Part shown: piece by piece, positions 7,772-14,335 of the stretch
Layout: the number at the start of each line of letters is the position of its first letter
How positions within the stretch are numbered: position 1 is the first letter of the stretch
Origin: Streptosporangiaceae bacterium
GTDB taxonomy: Bacteria > Actinomycetota > Actinomycetes > Streptosporangiales > Streptosporangiaceae
Direction of reading: 5' to 3'
Length of the DNA stretch: 21,667 bases
NCBI GenBank assembly: GCA_030041195.1
Contig: JASHOI010000619.1
Coordinates: forward strand, 1-21,667
The notes under the pieces: generated by a model
The model's input: only the letters and a program-made list of their open reading frames with translations
Database searches by the model: none
Told to the model about the DNA's origin: nothing
Program-made: the position numbers and the translations under genes

Positions 7772-9061
7772 ATGCCTGAACAGTCAGATGATTGGAAAGT
7801 CGGCCTGGAACGTAGGGTCGTCGATGAGATCCAGTACGTCATCGACACCTTCCACCCGTCGCCAGGAGAGCGAACCGGCATCGGGGTCGCTCGCGGCGAG
7901 AACCGCGTCGACCACCTGTACGCCGCGGGCCAAATCCTGGTCCGCGATGAATACCTTGGCCAAGTACTGGAGATCCTCGAGTTGCCGGCTGAAGGAGAGC
8001 TGCGCGATGCTGGCCGACTTCAGCGCGTTATCACGGGCGTAGTCCTGCTCACCTTGGACGAGGCGCAACCCGCAGTGCTCGACGCGCTCGACGTGATTGA
8101 TCAGCGACTCGGCCGCGGAATCGCGACGCCTGATCATCTCCTAACCGTCTCGCCACAGGGCCCCATTTGCCCGGCCACAGAACCGCAGGAGGTCTACTAC
8201 GACATCGAGCCCTATCCCTCGGTGAGCCAGGGCAACGGCGGTGCCGGCGTTCTGATCTACATGGACGACACGGGGCTGCTGAAAGACGCGGCCTCGGATC
8301 ACCCGTGGCTGGCGGGGGTCCAGGGAGACCTGGATCCTCTGCCGCCAGTCGACTCGTCCGGCACACAGACGATCCCGCCGTACACCGGGCACGGCACGTT
8401 CGTCGCGGGGGTTGCCCGGTGCATGGCGCCCGCCGCGGACATCATCGTGAGCGACGCGTTCTCGACCGCGGGCAGCGAGCTGGAATCCAACTGGATTCCG
8501 CGGCTCGAAGCCGCGCTCAGCCTTGGGGTGGACATCTTCCACCTGACGATCGCGGCGCACTCCCGGCACGACTTCCCGCTGATCGCGTTCCGGGAGTGGC
8601 TCAAGCACCTGCGCGAGCACGGGGGCGCGGTGTGCGTGGTCGCGGCGGGCAACAACGGCTCGAGGAGGCCCAGCTGGCCGGCCGCCTTCTCCGACGTGAT
8701 CGCAGTGGGCGCGCTCGGCGGCGACTGGCGCGGCCGGGCCACGTTCAGCAACTTCGGGCCGTGGGTCGACGTGTACGCGCCAGGGCGCGACCTGATCAAC
8801 GCGTACGCCTCCGGCACCTACACCTGCCACGTCGATCCGTACACCAAGAAAGTCCGGAATTTCTACGGCATGGCGAAGTGGAGCGGCACGTCGTTCTCGA
8901 CACCGATCGTGACCGGGCTCATCGCCTCCCGGATCTCCAGCACGGGAGAGACTCCCCGGCAGGCGGCGGCTGCGGTGCTGGCCGAGGCGCGAGACCAGGC
9001 GATCCCGGGTGTCGGTCCTGTGCTGTGGCCCAGTGGGTACCCGTACCCAACGACGCCGTAG
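7772..9061 (+). CDS. S8 family (subtilisin-like) serine protease, cytoplasmic
   Basis: The protein is 429 aa, starting at ATG 7772 behind GGGGAG (7760-7765). The complete subtilase triad is visible: Asp166 (LIYMDDTGLL), His207 (GHGTFVAGV) and Ser374 (SGTSFSTPIVTG), with oxyanion Asn294 in AAGNNG. There is no signal peptide, transmembrane segment or cell-wall anchor, so it should act inside the cell, unlike secreted subtilases. The first ~140 residues are a separate domain (VDHLYAAGQILVRDEY, VITGVVLLTLDE, GRGIATPDHLLTVSP, CPATEPQEV) that could be an inhibitory prodomain or a docking/sensor domain. It is transcribed divergently from the TPR-CHAT protease across 143 bp, so co-regulation is likely. 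A strong terminator follows. Confidence 0.9.
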   Translation: MPEQSDDWKVGLERRVVDEIQYVIDTFHPSPGERTGIGVARGENRVDHLYAAGQILVRDEYLGQVLEILELPAEGELRDAGRLQRVITGVVLLTLDEAQPAVLDALDVIDQRLGRGIATPDHLLTVSPQGPICPATEPQEVYYDIEPYPSVSQGNGGAGVLIYMDDTGLLKDAASDHPWLAGVQGDLDPLPPVDSSGTQTIPPYTGHGTFVAGVARCMAPAADIIVSDAFSTAGSELESNWIPRLEAALSLGVDIFHLTIAAHSRHDFPLIAFREWLKHLREHGGAVCVVAAGNNGSRRPSWPAAFSDVIAVGALGGDWRGRATFSNFGPWVDVYAPGRDLINAYASGTYTCHVDPYTKKVRNFYGMAKWSGTSFSTPIVTGLIASRISSTGETPRQAAAAVLAEARDQAIPGVGPVLWPSGYPYPTTP

Positions 9062-9074
9062 GCCCGACGTCAGA

Positions 9075-9114
9075 TGCGCCCGGGAGCCTGCCCCCCTTGA
9101 GGCTCCCGGGCGCA
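9075..9114 (+). terminator. Bidirectional hairpin terminator after the S8 protease
   Basis: TGCGCCCGGGAGCCT at 9075-9089 pairs perfectly with 9100-9114 around the 10-nt loop 9090-9099. This 15-bp stem lies 13 bp after the S8 stop and 16 bp before the stop of the convergent gene, so it can end both transcripts. Confidence 0.85.
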
Positions 9115-9130
9115 CCCGTTCCTGGCGGCG

Positions 9131-9760
9131 CTACAGCAGCGCCTGCTCGGCGAAGATCAGCATCTGCTGCCACAGCGGGTCGGTCGCCTGGTTGGCCAGG
9201 GCGCCGTGCAACGCCAGCAGCAACGACTCTAGGTCAGCTTCGCGCAGCCGGGCAGGGTTCGCGGCCGCCATATGGGCCAGATGGGACTGGGCCAGAACCC
9301 CGTTGGCGCTGGCCACCACGGTGCCGACCACATCGCCGGGCCAGCTCAGTTCGCCTTCGAGCGTCCCCGGGGTTATCTCCGTGATGGCGCCAAACGACGC
9401 CATCGTGAAACGGTCGGACGACTCAGGCTCGAAAAACGCCGCGACCGTTTCGACGAAATCCCGCAGCGGGATATCGTCGAGCCCGCTTCCGGGGCCTGCC
9501 AGCTGGGCGGCGACCTGATCCTTGATCTCGTGGACCTGCCCGGGCGAAAGGACCTCGGTGAATTGCGGCACCGGCGGCCCGCTGGTCCAGAACTGCCTGG
9601 TGAACCGGCCGCCGGAGTACGAAACCAGGATCCCGGTACCCGGATCCGGCAGCTCGGAGGCGATAATCACGGCCCCGCCAAGTTCGGAGAGCCCAGGTCC
9701 GGAGAAGCCGCCTGCCCACGGTCCCGTTGCTGCATTTGGGTCACGTGACCGCGGCGCCAT
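9131..9760 (-). CDS. Hypothetical protein, convergent with the S8 protease
   Basis: The protein is 209 aa. Its ATG at 9758-9760 lies behind GGAGC on the minus strand at normal spacing. I do not recognise a family. The N-terminal 40 residues are rich in Gly and Pro (PWAGGFSGPGLSELGGAVII), followed by a mixed region (ILVSYSGGRFTRQFW) and an acidic helical C-terminus (LREADLESLLLALHGALANQ). No signal peptide or membrane helix is evident. The gene shares the terminator at 9075-9114 with the S8 protease and lies 116 bp downstream of the glutamine-synthetase-like gene on the same strand. Good codon structure and a ribosome site support a real gene; its role is unknown. Confidence 0.65.
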   Translation of the reverse strand: MAPRSRDPNAATGPWAGGFSGPGLSELGGAVIIASELPDPGTGILVSYSGGRFTRQFWTSGPPVPQFTEVLSPGQVHEIKDQVAAQLAGPGSGLDDIPLRDFVETVAAFFEPESSDRFTMASFGAITEITPGTLEGELSWPGDVVGTVVASANGVLAQSHLAHMAAANPARLREADLESLLLALHGALANQATDPLWQQMLIFAEQALL

Positions 9761-9876
9761 TCGCTGCTCCTTGCCCGAGCCATTCGATTTCGCTTCTCAA
9801 GCAAGCAGAGGTGCGGCGCGCGGCTCCTGATACCTGCGGGGCCGAGGCGCGGGCAAAACCAGCGACGGCCCGGCGC

Positions 9877-11217
9877 TCAGAGGTGATACGCGTACTCGCG
9901 GAACTCCCAGTCGGTGACGAACCGCTCGAAGCGCTCGATCTCGTTGCGCTTGTAGGACAGGAACGACGTCACGAAGTACTCGCCCAGCACGGCGCCGAAC
10001 TCGCGGTCAGACTCCAGGGCGTCGAGCGCCTCGCCGAGCCGCATCGGCAGCATCTGGGACCTGCCGGGGTCGTAGCCGTACCCCTCGAGCTTGGCCGGCG
10101 GCTCCACCTTGTCCTGGATGCCCAGGTAGACGGCGGCGCCGAGGGCGGCCATGGCCAGGTACGGGTTGGCGGTTGCGTCCCCGAGCCTGACCTCCATCCG
10201 CGCGGCGCTGCCGCGCTCGGGCGGGATCCGCACCATCGCGCTGCGGTTGTCCAGGCCCCAGTCGATCAGCCACGGCGCCAGCGTGTCCGGGCCGAAGCGC
10301 TTGAACGAGTTGACCGTGGGGTTCAGCAGCGCACTCAGTGCCCTGGCGTGCCGGAGCACGCCGCCTATGGCGTAACGGGCGGTTGGCGACAGCCCGTCGG
10401 GGCCATCGGGATCCCCGAACGCGTTGGCCCCGGATGTGTCGTTGAGCGAGACGTGAACATGGAACCCGGAACCGCCCTCGTCGTTGAAGGGCTTGGCCAT
10501 GAACGTGGCCAGCAGCCCGCGGTGCCGGGCGATCTCCTGCACCGCCGACTTCAGCCGGAACGAGCGGTCGGCGGCGTCGACCAGCTCCGAGTGGGTGAGG
10601 TTGATCTCGAACTGGCCGGGCGAGAACTCGTGGTTGGCGGCGGTCACCCGCAGGCCGGCGTCCCTGAGCTGGCGCAGCATGTGCACGAGCAGGCCCTCCG
10701 GGTCGCCCTTGCGGCCGACCACGTACACGTTGCCCGGATCGTTCGCGTAGCGCTGCCAGCTGCCGTCGGCGGCCCGCTGGCACACGAAGAACTCCAGTTC
10801 CGGGCCGCAGACCATCGTGTAGCCGAGGGCGGACACCTGCTCGGCCACCCGCCGTGCGACGGCCCGGGGCGACTCCGGTGCCGCCTCGCCGTCGGGCGTG
10901 GTGGCCTCGCCGAGGCACCAGGCCGCGTTCGGCTCCCAGGGAAGCGGCGTCAGCGTGGCCAGGTCGGGGTAGACGGTGATGTCCGGCAGGCCCATCTCCA
11001 GGCCGCCCTGGATCGGCACCACGTCGCCCATCGGGGAGGTGTGGTAGACCGCGCGGCAGAACGCCAGGCCGTGGCCGGCCGCCGTGGCCAGCTCGTCGAG
11101 CAGCACGTCGCGGCCGCGGTCTATGCCGATCAGGTCGGGATAGGAGACCCGGACCACGTCCACGCCCTGTTCCCGCAGCCGCTCGCAGATGGCGGCGACG
11201 TCTGATGGCTGCGTCAC
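9877..11217 (-). CDS. Glutamine synthetase-like ATP-dependent ligase (probably gamma-glutamylamine synthetase)
   Basis: The protein is 446 aa from GTG 11217, which has AGGAG (complement of 11223-11227) 5 bp upstream; the frame extends 25 codons further without family-like sequence. Glutamine-synthetase motifs are present: GPELEFF (E140, E142), ANHEFSPGQFEINL (E197, E204), GSGFHVHVSL (H253), NPTVNSFKRF, DNRSAMVRIPP (R325) and ARMEVRLGDATANPYLA (E342, R344). So the ATP, metal and glutamate sites look intact. The segment matching the ammonium-site flap (PGYEAP in true GlnA) reads PDTLAP, with Leu313 in place of the key Glu, and the DGSS motif is not recognisable. This suggests an amine other than ammonia as substrate, as in PuuA/GlnA3-like enzymes. 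The neighbouring catabolic genes fit a role in amine or aromatic-amine breakdown. Confidence 0.85.
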   Translation of the reverse strand: MTQPSDVAAICERLREQGVDVVRVSYPDLIGIDRGRDVLLDELATAAGHGLAFCRAVYHTSPMGDVVPIQGGLEMGLPDITVYPDLATLTPLPWEPNAAWCLGEATTPDGEAAPESPRAVARRVAEQVSALGYTMVCGPELEFFVCQRAADGSWQRYANDPGNVYVVGRKGDPEGLLVHMLRQLRDAGLRVTAANHEFSPGQFEINLTHSELVDAADRSFRLKSAVQEIARHRGLLATFMAKPFNDEGGSGFHVHVSLNDTSGANAFGDPDGPDGLSPTARYAIGGVLRHARALSALLNPTVNSFKRFGPDTLAPWLIDWGLDNRSAMVRIPPERGSAARMEVRLGDATANPYLAMAALGAAVYLGIQDKVEPPAKLEGYGYDPGRSQMLPMRLGEALDALESDREFGAVLGEYFVTSFLSYKRNEIERFERFVTDWEFREYAYHL

Positions 11218-11292
11218 GGCGGCTCCTGGGGCGGAGAACGTTCGGGTACAAACGAACTGTCGCAGCGTAACCGCGGCGAACCGCCCAGGCAA

Positions 11293-11550
11293 GGCCCGCC
11301 GTGATTACCCGGCGCACTCCGCCGATGATCCCACGCCCACGCGAGCGCCCACACCCCCGGCGCCCGGGCTCGGCCGGACCAGGCGGGCCTGAGGATGAAC
11401 CCGCGTCCGCTGCCGCCTGCCTACCAGAACCACCAAACTCGGCGGTCCGAGGCGGAGCCTCTCAACCGCGCCAGCCAAATAACGGGGAATCCTTTCGGAA
11501 CGGGGAATCCCGTCAGCGAATGCGACTGACAGGATTCCCCGCAAACCTGA
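11293..11550. other. 258-bp intergenic region
   Basis: No coding sequence is supported between the GS-like gene and the racemase-family gene. The region contains the hairpin and direct repeats at 11481-11541. The rest is G+C-rich sequence without a recognisable signal. Confidence 0.5.
11481..11541 (-). terminator. Hairpin with a duplicated left arm after the racemase-family gene
   Basis: Bases 11501-11516 pair with 11526-11541 (16 positions, one mismatch) around a 9-nt loop, ending 9 bp beyond the minus-strand stop at 11551, as expected for its terminator. The sequence AACGGGGAATCC occurs twice, at 11481-11492 and 11499-11510, so an alternative pairing of the right arm with the first copy is possible. 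Confidence 0.6.
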
Positions 11551-12300
11551 TCATGGAGACGTTGCCGCAGCGGCCCGCTCGAGGGGGCCGCCCCGCCAGG
11601 ACGGCAGGGGGCGGTCGCCGACCCCGACGGCCAGGCCGGCCCGAGCCAGCAAGCGGGTGGAATCCAGCGTGGGCAGCGGCGAGTCTGCGGGCGTAACCAG
11701 CAGCGGGATCTCGGTGCACACGAGCGCGACCGCGTCGCAGCCGCGTTCCGCCAGGTCGGTGATGACCCTGACGTACTCCTGGCGGGACTCGTCGGTGAAC
11801 ACCCCGTTCACCAGCTCGTCGAAAATGATCTTGTTCATGAGCTGCCGGTCGTCTTCGGCCGGGATCTCGCTGGCGATCCCGCGGGCGGCCAGCGCCCGCG
11901 GATAGAGCGGGCTGTCCATGGTGTACCGGGTGCCGAGCACGCCGACCCGGGTGCGGCCGTCGCTGGCGGCCTGATCGGCGACCACCTCGGCGATGTGCAG
12001 GCCGGGCAGGGCCAGGTCCGGCCCGGGGTGCTCCAGGGCCAGGTGCGCGGTGTTGTCCGGGCACATGAAGAACTCGGCGCCCGCGCGCGCGAGCCGGTCC
12101 ACGCTCACCGACAGCGTCGCCCGGATCGGGTCGTAGTCACCCGCTTCCCACGCGGGCATCATCGGCCCGAACGCGATGTAGTCCAGCGTCAGGTCCGGGT
12201 ACACGTGGGAACCCAGCCGGCGGACCCCCTCCTGGCAGAACTCCAGGAAGCACAGGGCCGCGCCCTCGGTGCTGTGCGCGAGAATCCCGCAATGTTTCAC
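11551..12300 (-). CDS. Aspartate/glutamate racemase family protein
   Basis: The protein is 249 aa with ATG 12300 behind GGAGAG. It has the two half-sites of the Asp/Glu racemase superfamily, each with a catalytic cysteine: Cys80 in FFMCPDNTAH and Cys195 in LVCTEIPLLV. The N-terminal HCGILAHSTEGAALCF and VGVLGTRYTMDSPLY also match. This superfamily includes aspartate and glutamate racemases, maleate isomerase and hydantoin racemase. The CPDNTAH and CTE motifs favour amino-acid racemase over maleate isomerase, but the substrate is open. It is transcribed in the same direction as the GS-like gene, separated by a hairpin, and divergently from the TlyA-like gene (226-bp gap). It could supply or invert an acidic amino acid for the same catabolic function (inference). 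Confidence 0.85.
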   Translation of the reverse strand: MKHCGILAHSTEGAALCFLEFCQEGVRRLGSHVYPDLTLDYIAFGPMMPAWEAGDYDPIRATLSVSVDRLARAGAEFFMCPDNTAHLALEHPGPDLALPGLHIAEVVADQAASDGRTRVGVLGTRYTMDSPLYPRALAARGIASEIPAEDDRQLMNKIIFDELVNGVFTDESRQEYVRVITDLAERGCDAVALVCTEIPLLVTPADSPLPTLDSTRLLARAGLAVGVGDRPLPSWRGGPLERAAAATSP

Positions 12301-12526
12301 GTGCGCTCGCTCTCCAGAGTCAGTTTGACGATCGGCGGCCGGGCCGCGATCCTGGCCGCGTGACCGGCTTCATATAGCACTGAATTCAACCTAGCGCGGA
12401 TGTCGCGCGGGCCCCGCGGGCCCCTGGCGAGTCCGCGGCGTCTGCACGCCCCGGTTCGCCCAGCCGTGCTCCTCCACGGCGCTGGCCGCTTTCACCGCCG
12501 CCAGCGACCGCCAGGAGGAACACCCA

Positions 12527-13264
12527 GTGCCAGGCAAGCCTCGCTTTGTCGCGCTCACCCAGCGCGTCCGCCAGCTTTACCCCCAGGTCACAGACCCGGC
12601 CCGCCTGATCACCGACGGCCGGGTGCACGTTAACGGCGTCGCGATCAGCAACCCGCGCGCCCGGATCCCCCGCGGCGCCGCGGTCGCCATCGCCGGGCCG
12701 GCGGGGCCGCCGAGGGGCACCCGCAAGCTGCAGCCCGCCATCGACGCGTTCGAAGTGCGCGTCGCCGGGCGGGTGGCCATCGACATCGGCGCCGCCACCG
12801 GCGGGTTCACCCTCGCGCTGCTGGCCGCCGGCGCGCGGCGGGTCTACGCCGTCGACGCCGGCCACGGCCAGCTTCTCGGCTCGCTGCGCGGCGACGAGCG
12901 GGTGGTGAACCTGGAACGCACGAACCTCGGCGTGCTCACCACCAGGCTGGTCCCGGACGTCGTCGACATCGTCGTCGCCGACCTGTCCTATCTCTCTCTG
13001 GCGGTCGCCGCTCCCCAGCTGGAGGCGGTCGCCATCGCCGATGAGGCGGACCTGATCGCCCTGGTCAAGCCGATGTACGAGCTTGGGCTCGCCGCTCCCC
13101 CGGCCGACCCGGATCAGCGGGCCAAGGCGGTGGAACTCGCCGCCGCCGCGTTCGAGGGCACCGGCTGGCGCTCGCCCCGGTGGATCGAGAGCCCGGTCAC
13201 CGGGCGGCGCGGCGCGATCGAGTACCTGCTGCACCTGCGCCGAGGCGCCGGCGCCCGCCGGTGA
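12527..13264 (+). CDS. TlyA-like S4-domain / FtsJ-like RNA methyltransferase
   Basis: The protein is 245 aa from GTG 12527 with a strong AGGAGG (12513-12518). An S4 RNA-binding domain covers about residues 1-60 (RLITDGRVHVNGVAISNPRA). It is followed by a Rossmann methyltransferase with the SAM motif AIDIGAATGGFTLALL (84-99), VYAVDAGHGQLLGSLR, LERTNLG, D152 in VVADLSY and K181 in ALVKPMYE. These match TlyA, the 2'-O-methyltransferase of 16S and 23S rRNA whose action makes ribosomes capreomycin-sensitive. The usual linker SRGG before the catalytic domain is replaced by GTRK, so this may be a divergent paralogue rather than the housekeeping tlyA. It does not obviously belong with the catabolic genes that follow, 72 bp downstream. 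Confidence 0.85.
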   Translation: MPGKPRFVALTQRVRQLYPQVTDPARLITDGRVHVNGVAISNPRARIPRGAAVAIAGPAGPPRGTRKLQPAIDAFEVRVAGRVAIDIGAATGGFTLALLAAGARRVYAVDAGHGQLLGSLRGDERVVNLERTNLGVLTTRLVPDVVDIVVADLSYLSLAVAAPQLEAVAIADEADLIALVKPMYELGLAAPPADPDQRAKAVELAAAAFEGTGWRSPRWIESPVTGRRGAIEYLLHLRRGAGARR

Positions 13265-13303
13265 CGGACCATGCGCCGACCACTTAGCATCCGTAGCAGC
13301 CAC

Positions 13304-13315
13304 AACCGTACGGTT
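13304..13315. promoter_or_regulatory. Perfect 12-bp palindrome (operator candidate)
   Basis: AACCGTACGGTT reads the same on both strands and lies 21 bp before the GTG start of the decarboxylase-family gene, in the position of a repressor site covering promoter or leader. TetR-type regulators often bind such sites. No regulator gene is present in the window. Confidence 0.5.
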
Positions 13316-13336
13316 ACAAACGACCCAGGAGCCGAC

Positions 13337-14152
13337 GTGAGCGATGTCGCCGGGTTCTTCTACCCCAGGACCGCGACCGGCCGGTCCTCCCTGCTGCCGG
13401 AACCACCCTGGCACTACTCCGGCGACCTGCTCACGGTGGAGTACCGGACCGACCCGGCCCGGGTCGCCGAGCTGCTGCCCGCCCCGCTCGCCCCCGCCCC
13501 TGACGACCCCGGGGCTGTGGCGCTGATCTGGGCCGACTGGCAATCTTGCGGCGACGACGGCGCCGAACTGCTGGACCCGGTCCGGGCGCAGTACCGGGAG
13601 TGCTTCGCCGTGGTCCGGTGCAGCTTCGAGGGCCAGGTGTACTCGCGTTGCGTCTACATCTGGGTCGACTCCGACTTCGCGCTGGTCCGCGGCCTGCACC
13701 AGGGCTACCCGAAGAAGCTGGGGTCGATACACCAGACCCGCCCGCACCCGTTCGGCCGCGCGGCCCCGCGGATCGCGCCCGGCGGGGTCTTCGCCGGCAC
13801 GCTCGCAGCGGCCGACCGGCGGCTCGCCCAAGCGGTGGTGACGCTGCGCGAGGAAACTGACGCGAACGGGTTCGTCAACGCGCACCCGATGGCCCACCAC
13901 CGCTGGATGCCGTCGATCGAGAAGGGTGCACCGGACGCGCTCGACGAGCTGATCGCCTCCGGCAGCGCCAGCGTCGAGGCCGGCCCGGCCTGGCGCGGCG
14001 ACGCCACGCTGGAGCTGTTCGAGTCGCCCACCGAGGAACTGGCCCGGCTGGAGGTCGGCGAGATCATCGGAGGCTACTACCGGCAGGTCGGCGTCACCTG
14101 GGACGGCGGGCGGGTGCTGGCCCGCCGCAGCGTTCCCCAGCCAGCCGAATGA
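13337..14152 (+). CDS. Acetoacetate decarboxylase family protein
   Basis: The protein is 271 aa from GTG 13337, with AGGAG at 13327-13331; the frame extends 22 codons upstream through the palindrome and is not family-like. QGYPKKLGSIHQTRPHP carries the adjacent lysines K126-K127 that match the Schiff-base lysine and its neighbour in acetoacetate decarboxylase. YRECF provides the equivalent active-site Glu (E88). The middle (FEGQVYSRCVYIWVDSDFAL) and C-terminus (RLEVGEIIGGYYRQVGVTWD) also fit. Many relatives are not true acetoacetate decarboxylases but act on other beta-keto or unsaturated acids. The gene stands just upstream of a meta-cleavage operon, so action on a ring-cleavage intermediate is likely, though not shown. 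Confidence 0.85.
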   Translation: MSDVAGFFYPRTATGRSSLLPEPPWHYSGDLLTVEYRTDPARVAELLPAPLAPAPDDPGAVALIWADWQSCGDDGAELLDPVRAQYRECFAVVRCSFEGQVYSRCVYIWVDSDFALVRGLHQGYPKKLGSIHQTRPHPFGRAAPRIAPGGVFAGTLAAADRRLAQAVVTLREETDANGFVNAHPMAHHRWMPSIEKGAPDALDELIASGSASVEAGPAWRGDATLELFESPTEELARLEVGEIIGGYYRQVGVTWDGGRVLARRSVPQPAE

Positions 14153-14221
14153 TGTGGTGGGCCCCTTGCGGTCGCAACGCGGCCCGCTCAATGTGGTCGT
14201 GGGTCCCCCATTGTTCAAAGA

Positions 14222-14251
14222 GGAACAGCGTGGGCACCACCACACTGTTCC
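14222..14251. promoter_or_regulatory. 30-bp interrupted dyad downstream of the decarboxylase gene
   Basis: GGAACAGCGTG (14222-14232) and CACACTGTTCC (14241-14251) are inverted repeats with one mismatch and an 8-nt spacer. It lies 69 bp after the decarboxylase stop and 84 bp before the aldehyde dehydrogenase start, so it may be a terminator hairpin or a regulator site. Confidence 0.45.
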
Positions 14252-14299
14252 GGACCGGCCAGCGCTCAGCTCCCTTGACCTCCGGCGGCCGGAAATCTA

Positions 14300-14313
14300 G
14301 TTTGGTCCCAAAC
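14300..14313. promoter_or_regulatory. GTTTGG-TC-CCAAAC inverted repeat before the dehydrogenase operon
   Basis: Perfect 6-bp arms around a 2-bp centre end 22 bp before ATG 14336. Position and symmetry suit a repressor operator controlling the aldehyde dehydrogenase/dioxygenase/hydrolase operon. Confidence 0.5.
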
Positions 14314-14335
14314 GACATGACCGAGGGGCGGCGGG

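Noticed and set aside
9727..11205. 492-aa plus-strand open frame
   Set aside because: It is antisense to the GS-like gene and has low-complexity composition without motifs.
10007..11317. 436-aa minus-strand open frame
   Set aside because: It is a same-strand, shifted-frame shadow of the GS-like gene, extremely Arg-rich.
12301..12526. Promoter boxes for the racemase-family gene (AT-rich patch near 12370-12392)
   Set aside because: TTGAAT and TATATG on the minus strand are too close together to form a normal promoter, so no promoter is called.
12386..14245. 619-aa open frame on the minus strand
   Set aside because: It is antisense to the TlyA-like and decarboxylase-family genes, both of which show clear family motifs; long antisense frames are a by-product of high G+C.
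14094..14318. Possible 74-aa minus-strand gene in the gap before the dehydrogenase
   Set aside because: No ribosome site or family motif; it contains the two dyads and overlaps the decarboxylase 3' end.
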